Shown in pieces: positions 59,781 to 64,000 of a stretch of 64,000 nt of DNA. The translations under genes and the position numbers were made by a program. The DNA is from Ctena decussata (lineage: Eukaryota; Mollusca; Bivalvia; Lucinida; Lucinidae), in contig OZ022508.1 in the NCBI GenBank assembly GCA_963989385.1, positions 51,003,087-51,067,086 of the forward strand. The letters are read 5' to 3'. Under the pieces are notes generated by a model, which had not been told where the DNA came from, ran no database searches, and saw only the letters and a list, made by a program, of their open reading frames with translations. Every line of letters begins with the position of its first letter. The first letter of the stretch is position 1.

Positions 59781-61422
59781 GCAAACACAGGAACGAAAAC
59801 CGGACGGACGCTCAGACGTCAATCATTGTTCCTGCGGTATATTTAATTATAATTTTACAAATTATACAGTTAGTACGATCAAGTTCTTAACTGTCTATTA
59901 AGTCAGCCATGTCTCAAATTTGACATCATTACAGTTTATACGTTTTAGAAGGTCTGATCTGGGTCTACGATGTATTTTACATGGTTTGAGTCTAACTGGA
60001 GTGTAGCTGGAGTCTCCTCCACGAAGTCGAGGTGGAGTGGAGAACGTGAATACCAAATCTATACTTGAACTTCACTCACTCTAGGCTTCCTCGAGCGTCA
60101 CTTCAACCGACCTCATTGGAGTTCGAGTCGAGGTGGAGTTTGAGTTTAGTTTGTGAATATGGGCCTATGTCACTGAGGGTCAAGGTCATTTTGTCGGTCG
60201 GTCCGTCATCAAGATTTTCAAACATCTTCTCCTCTGAAACCAGTGGGGAGATTGAAGCCAAATTTCATATGGTGTCTCAATTGGATAGGGGAACGAAAGT
60301 TTATATCCGGGGTCTGGGTCACATGACCAAGATGGCCGCCATGCCCATATATGGTAAAAACCCTTCAAAAATTTTCTTCTCTAGAACCAAAAGATCAAGA
60401 TTTTCAAAACATCTTCTCCTCTGAAAACACTGGTCTGACTGAAGCAAAATTTCATATGGAGTCTAAGTGTGATAAGGGAATAAAAGTTTGTTCTCGGGGT
60501 CTTGACCAAGATGGCCACCATGCCCGTATATGGTAAAAACCTTTCAAAATCTTCTTCTCCAGAACCAAAAGGCGTATGACCTTGAAACTTGGTATGTAGC
60601 TTTGGGCACTCAAGCCCATCATAGTTGATACAAATGATCATGCGTTGATTTTGACCTAATTTATGACACTGTCAACTTTGGTACATTATGTAGGCTTTTA
60701 TATGGGAAAATGCTTAAACAGTGGATTTTTCAGAAACTATTTAAGTCTAAGGTGCAATATTTGGTATACATGGTTGACTAAATGACCAGATGAAGATATT
60801 TTGTTGTTAAAGGTCAATGTCATTCTTTCTCTTTTGTACATGGTCATTGAGATTCTGTCAGCCGTCAACATTTACAAACATCTTCTCAGAGGCCACTAGT
60901 GTCAGTTGAAGCCATATTTCATATGGAGCTTCACGGGCTTTAAGGAACCATAGTTTGTTCAGATGGTCTTGGTCACTTGACCAAGATGGCCACCAGGCCC
61001 ATATATGGTAAAAACTCTTCAAACGTCTTTTTCTCGAGAACTGTAAGGCCTATAACCTTGAAACTTGGTACCGGTATGTAGTATTGGGCACTCAGGCCCA
61101 TCATAGTTTATACAAATGATTACTGTATTTCATATGGAGCTTTAATACTGGGTCAAAGGAATCAAAGTTTGTTCAGATGGTCATGGTCACATGAACACGG
61201 TGGCCGCCACACCCATATATGATAAAAACCCTTCAGAAATCTTTGTCCAGAAACAAAGGCCCAGTGACCTTGTGGCTTGATATATAGAATTGGGACTCAA
61301 CATTAATCCCTAAGGGAGTGGGGTTATCTGCCCCTGCCCTGGTGCTATATACATGTATAAAAGCATTAAAATATATACCAGGACCAAGTGTCAGGTGAGC
61401 TACAGGACCATTGGTCCTCTGG

Positions 61423-61770
61423 TTTGGATTACCCACCTGCAGTGGTTGGTGTGTTTGGGATATAAAGGGGCTGAAAGTGAGAAGGTCAATATTATATGAG
61501 CTGCGACACGAGAAAAACAACAAAGTGGTTGTGTGCCCAGTGCAGACTCAGATCAGCCTGGGCTTCCCCGTCTGATCAGGGTATTCGCTGTCCGTATGGA
61601 TGTAGCTTAGTCCCTACGCTACCCTTTAAGCGTTTAGCGGAGGCGCTGATCAGTCTGGATGGATGCCCAGACGCAGCAACATCAGATGTCTATGCCTCGC
61701 TGACATGAAATGAAACTATCACACGAACCGCTTTTACTTATTGGTTTTATACTTCTGTGCTTTCGTAGTT
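61423..61770. other. Unassigned repeat-like sequence
   Basis: CAGACTCAGATCAGCCTGGG and GTCTGATCAGGGTATTCGCT resemble the phrase GATCAGCCTGCAAAT at 38899 and 54846, so this is probably another dispersed repeat. The 70-codon frame at 61496-61708 has no recognised domain. Confidence 0.4.
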
Positions 61771-62085
61771 TCATTTTATCGGCAATAGCGTCAATAGCGT
61801 GATTAAGGTTATACGAAAAGCTTATCTGAAACATCTCTATCAAGACGACAGAAGGGTGATAATGTAAGGTTGTGTGCAATAGAATCCCGTTTACGGCTCA
61901 TTTTATCGGCAATAGCGTCAATAGCGTGATTAAGGTTATACGAAAAGCTTATCTGAAACATCTCTATCAAGACGACAGAAGGGTGATAATGTAAGGTTGT
62001 GTGCAATAGAATCCCGTTTACGGCTCGAACCCGCGACCGCCAGATCAGTAGGTCAGCGTTTACTCTACTGAGCTACTGGGGCTAC
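61771..62085 (-). mobile_element. tRNA-derived SINE with perfect 127-bp tandem duplication
   Basis: On the minus strand the head (62085 to about 62022) shows TAGCTCAGTAGAGT (A box) and GGGTTCGAGCCG (B box). The body from about 62024 downward exists twice: 61771-61897 and 61898-62024 read identical over 127 bp, which is why two open frames share the same 36-residue peptide start. The rest of the anticodon arm is irregular. The duplication is recent or an assembly artefact. Confidence 0.7.
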
Positions 62086-62383
62086 TAAACTAATATGAAT
62101 ACTATGGCTGTGATGCTGCACAGGCTGGTCATGGCTTTCTCTGTTTACAGGTTCCAAGAACTGGATCTCCCTACTGACGACGGTCAGTTGCACAAACCTT
62201 TCGAACTCAATTATTTTTATTGTTCAAGTATAACTTGATCGTTACTCAGATGAGTGTGAGTTGATCTTCACGCGAAAAAGCCGATCAAATGTGAGCTGAT
62301 TCACGCTTGAGCACGAGTTATGATCCGAAGATAATTGCATAAGTCCGAGTCAGACAAGCTGTTGTTGTACAAGTGGCCATATT
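62086..62383. mobile_element. Right end of 42-kb TIR family, copy C
   Basis: Matches 54935-55254 in order: TATGAATA..ATG, CTCTGTTTAC, TTATTTTTATTG, GTTACTCAGATGAGT, CCGAAGATAATTGCATAAGT, ending GTTGTTGTACAAGTGGCCA. Only the right part is present. Confidence 0.7.
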
Positions 62384-62903
62384 GACCGCTTGTACAACGG
62401 GATAAGTAGGAGTTGAGCTATGCTCATTTGCGAATCTCAGCTGATCAGATTTACCAACTCGTGTCAGGATCACGACTCCGATCAGTTTTGATTCTCGCTC
62501 ACTTGGCTTTTGTATCGACGACGAAACGATGAGTGACGCTCAGAAAGTACGTATCGCACAAACATGCCTCATAGCAGGCTTGGGTAACTTTTCCCTGATA
62601 TTTCTTCTTATTTCGGTATTTTAATCTCAAAATATAAGTTAGGTACAGGCAAATTCCTTATCATTTTATATTGGACATTAAAAGAAATGGAATATATTTA
62701 AATACAATCAATGTTTAGTAAGGGTTAAAGATAAGGAAAAAATAGCCATCAGAGGAGATGGCAAATCCCCCGACCGAAGACCCCCATGGGCCTTGGTAAA
62801 AAGGGTTCACTTCAAAACACATATTAGTAATATATTGTCGTTCTTTTATGCTTCTGGTTGACATTAACTGTTAACAGATACATGATTATCTAACACTCAG
62901 ACT
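62384..62903. mobile_element. Left end of 42-kb TIR family, copy D
   Basis: Nearly identical to 37745-38265 for about 520 bp (GACCGCTTGTACAACGGGAT, GAGGAGATGGCAAATCCCCC, CCATGGGCCTTGG), then stops at CACTCAGACT. It follows the right tip of copy C after only a few bases. Confidence 0.75.
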
Positions 62904-63257
62904 AAAACAGTATGCTTGACTGCTAAAAAGAGGTAATATCTCAAACATCCACCATATATACAAATGTATAGCATACGATACGTTCAACTTTCAAAATGTG
63001 TGAATAAGTTCTAAAGTACAAGCCCTACAAACCTACTTTTGAGCTCTCTAGCAAGTGAATTTGGACAAAGAATCCAAATCTGGATTCTTTTTTTTTTTCG
63101 GGGGGGGGGGGGGGAGGGGGTGGGAGGGGGGGGGGGCGTGCGCGGTAGGGGGCACAGGAATGTGGAGGGGTCAGAGAGAGTTAGGAACACTGTTAAAATA
63201 TCACAGCATGATCATCAATATTCTAAAAAATACACGGTTATTCAATTCTGGAAATCA
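62904..63257. repeat. T-run and G-rich low-complexity tract
   Basis: About ten T at 63090 are followed by long G runs to about 63145 (GGGGGAGGGGG type). Assembly of this tract is likely to be unreliable. Open frames across it are glycine-rich artefacts. Confidence 0.85.
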
Positions 63258-63818
63258 TACCTAAAATGATCAAAGGAAAATGACTCAAAAAGTAAGAAAG
63301 CAAGAGTTGTCATTCTTAATTGCGACACACCGTCATGACCTGTTCTACATATCTGTGAAGTAACATGAGAACATTCCATAGGGTATCCAAGTTATAGAGC
63401 GGACATGAATCTGCCAAAAAAATCACACCTAAAACTATCAAGGGGAAATAACTCAAAAAGTACGAAAGCAAGAGTTGTCATTCTTCTTCGCGACACATTG
63501 TCATGACCTGTTCTACATTTCTGTGAAGTATCAAGAAAATATTTTAAAAGGTATTCAAGTTACAGAGCGGACACGAATCTGCCAAAAAATCACCAAAGGG
63601 GAGATAATTCAAAAGGTACAATAGCAAGAGTTACCATTTATGTACGCGACACATCGTCAAGACCTGTTCTACATAACTGTGAAGTATCGTGAAAATTTCC
63701 AAAGATTATTCAAGATATAGAGCGGACAAGAAAATGTTTACGGACGGACGGACGGACAGACGGACGGACGCCAGGCTCATCGCTATATCCCCCGAACCTT
63801 TCGGACGGGGGATAAAAA
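63258..63818 (+). mobile_element. Pearl-like element, second copy of the 10.9-kb family
   Basis: Three monomers starting near TGACCTGTTCTACAT (about 63337, 63503 and 63661) with AAAAAGTAAGAAAGCAAGAG between them. A GGAC microsatellite lies at 63740-63770, then CAGGCTCATCGCTATATCCC, the hairpin CCCCGAACCTTTCGGACGGGG and ATAAAAA. It matches 10859-11369 segment by segment. Confidence 0.8.
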
Positions 63819-64000
63819 TGCAACAGGCTTCTTGATCCTATCGGGGATGGTCGGGTAGTGCGATGGTGCTGTGTATAGCTTCCAGTTCCAGGGCGTCCTA
63901 CTGATTTGGAACTTGGTAGGATCACGGCTTACTGTGCTTGCAGTAGGTGCGGATGGGGTTGTTTGGACTTTTTCTCTTGTCTGTCATGTTTTCTCTTCTT
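63819..64000. other. Unassigned; short match to 58885-58940
   Basis: TGTGCTTGCAGTAGGTGCGG near 63937 resembles TGTGCTTGCAGCAGGTGTGG near 58887, each followed by TTT-rich text and CTTGTCTGTC/CTTGTGTCTGTC. A dispersed repeat is likely; no gene is seen before the window ends. Confidence 0.4.

Larger units (their letters stand above)
58106..60165. mobile_element. Non-autonomous TIR element, Harbinger-like
   Basis: GGCCCATATTCACAAACTAA (58106) starts a terminal repeat of about 46 bp that is matched exactly in reverse complement at 60120-60165. Similar CGAGGTGGAG/CTCCACCTCG text lies further in on both sides. The flanking array text joins across it (GATGAAGACATTAC / TATGTCACTGAGG). The adjoining bases are TAC and TAT, an imperfect 3-bp duplication. 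GGCCC tips with CACAAA and a 3-bp target suggest PIF/Harbinger, inferred. The interior holds a TC microsatellite, a pearl 3' end and a SINE head, and no transposase. Confidence 0.78.
56267..61422 (+). mobile_element. Hairpin-ended element with ~455-bp internal units (Helitron-like?)
   Basis: Begins with a perfect hairpin TCACCTGAGCC, GAA, GGCTC..AGGTGA (56267-56293). It ends TCAGGTGAGC then hairpin AGGACCATTGGTCCT and CTGG (61391-61421). Inside, units of about 455 bp are marked by CACATGACCAAGATGG at about 56452, 56896, 57350 (variant), 57805 and 60322, then decayed copies to about 61200. Each unit also has TCTTCTCCAGAACCAAA, GACCTTGAAACTTGGTATGT and AAGGTCAAGGTCA. A TC start and a 3' hairpin followed by CTGG recall Helitron ends (TC...CTRR), but no Rep/helicase is present. 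It is split by 58106-60165. Non-coding. Confidence 0.65.

Noticed and set aside
62022..62085. Functional tRNA gene on the minus strand
   Set aside because: A and B boxes are good, but the anticodon arm is irregular and the sequence continues into a SINE body.
63039..63269. Glycine-rich protein frames
   Set aside because: Produced by the G-run tract; low complexity only.
1..64000. LTR retrotransposon or endogenous retrovirus
   Set aside because: I found no gag/protease/integrase motifs and no long terminal direct repeats with TG...CA ends; the reverse transcriptases present are of non-LTR type.

Overview
The window looks like repeat-dominated intergenic and intronic DNA of an invertebrate animal, most probably a bivalve mollusc. 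This is inferred from AT-rich eukaryotic sequence, several pearl-type elements (tandem core monomers, a GGAC microsatellite and a terminal hairpin, the architecture described from oysters), several non-LTR retrotransposon lineages, tRNA-derived SINEs, foldback elements, and no operons or bacterial signals. The one host-gene trace I can support is a single small exon on the minus strand (37484-37567). It has good splice sites and encodes a signal peptide. Everything else recognisable is mobile or tandemly repeated DNA.

Layout. 1-4.5 kb: a pearl-like element and a minus-strand CR1-like LINE with a PHD-finger ORF1 and an endonuclease but no reverse transcriptase. 4.5-6.8 kb: a 5'-truncated RTE-like LINE on the minus strand with an unbroken 734-codon reverse-transcriptase frame and a 10-bp target-site duplication. 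7.7-8.1 kb: a 27-bp minisatellite. 8.66-9.45 kb: a mariner-like MITE. 9.5-11.4 kb: a ~155-bp array running into a pearl element. 11.7 kb: a SINE. 12.3-13.8 kb: a ~128-bp array whose unit carries an AP-1-like site and a steroid-receptor-like palindrome. 14.3-17.5 kb: a second, broken copy of the same RTE-like LINE on the plus strand, with its 5' region. 18.5-21.5 kb: a possible degenerate TIR element.

21.55-35.76 kb is a nested foldback complex (FB1). Its two arms are built of the same GGAACC-rich tandem units in opposite orientation and end in matching inverted termini next to TA. The left arm was later split by a 0.7-kb insert, by a foldback MITE in a TTAA target, and by a 7.5-kb LINE with a (TTCTG)n tail that itself contains a palindromic MITE. 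The right arm was split by a CR1-like LINE fragment.

36.1-42.2 kb holds a pearl element, the host exon, an unoccupied relative of the element found at 42.3 kb, and a ~163-bp array. 42.26-55.25 kb is a TIR element (termini TGGCCRCTTGTACAAC) into which a second giant foldback, FB2 (43250-54502), has inserted. FB2 is an 11.25-kb non-coding inverted repeat with a loop of a few bases. Its arms are satellite-like (GGCAGCCAGATGCCAATTCG-rich), each end is itself a hairpin, and a 9-bp target-site duplication flanks it. 56.27-61.42 kb is an element with terminal hairpins and ~455-bp internal units, interrupted by a 2.06-kb TIR element (Harbinger-like). 61.5-64 kb contains a SINE with a perfect 127-bp tandem duplication, an end-to-end junction of the 42-kb TIR family, and another pearl element.

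The coding regions do not form a pathway. They are copies and fragments of selfish elements. The relationships that matter are insertion order and the opportunity for non-autonomous palindromic elements to use enzymes encoded elsewhere. I ran no searches; family names rest on recognised motifs and structure.
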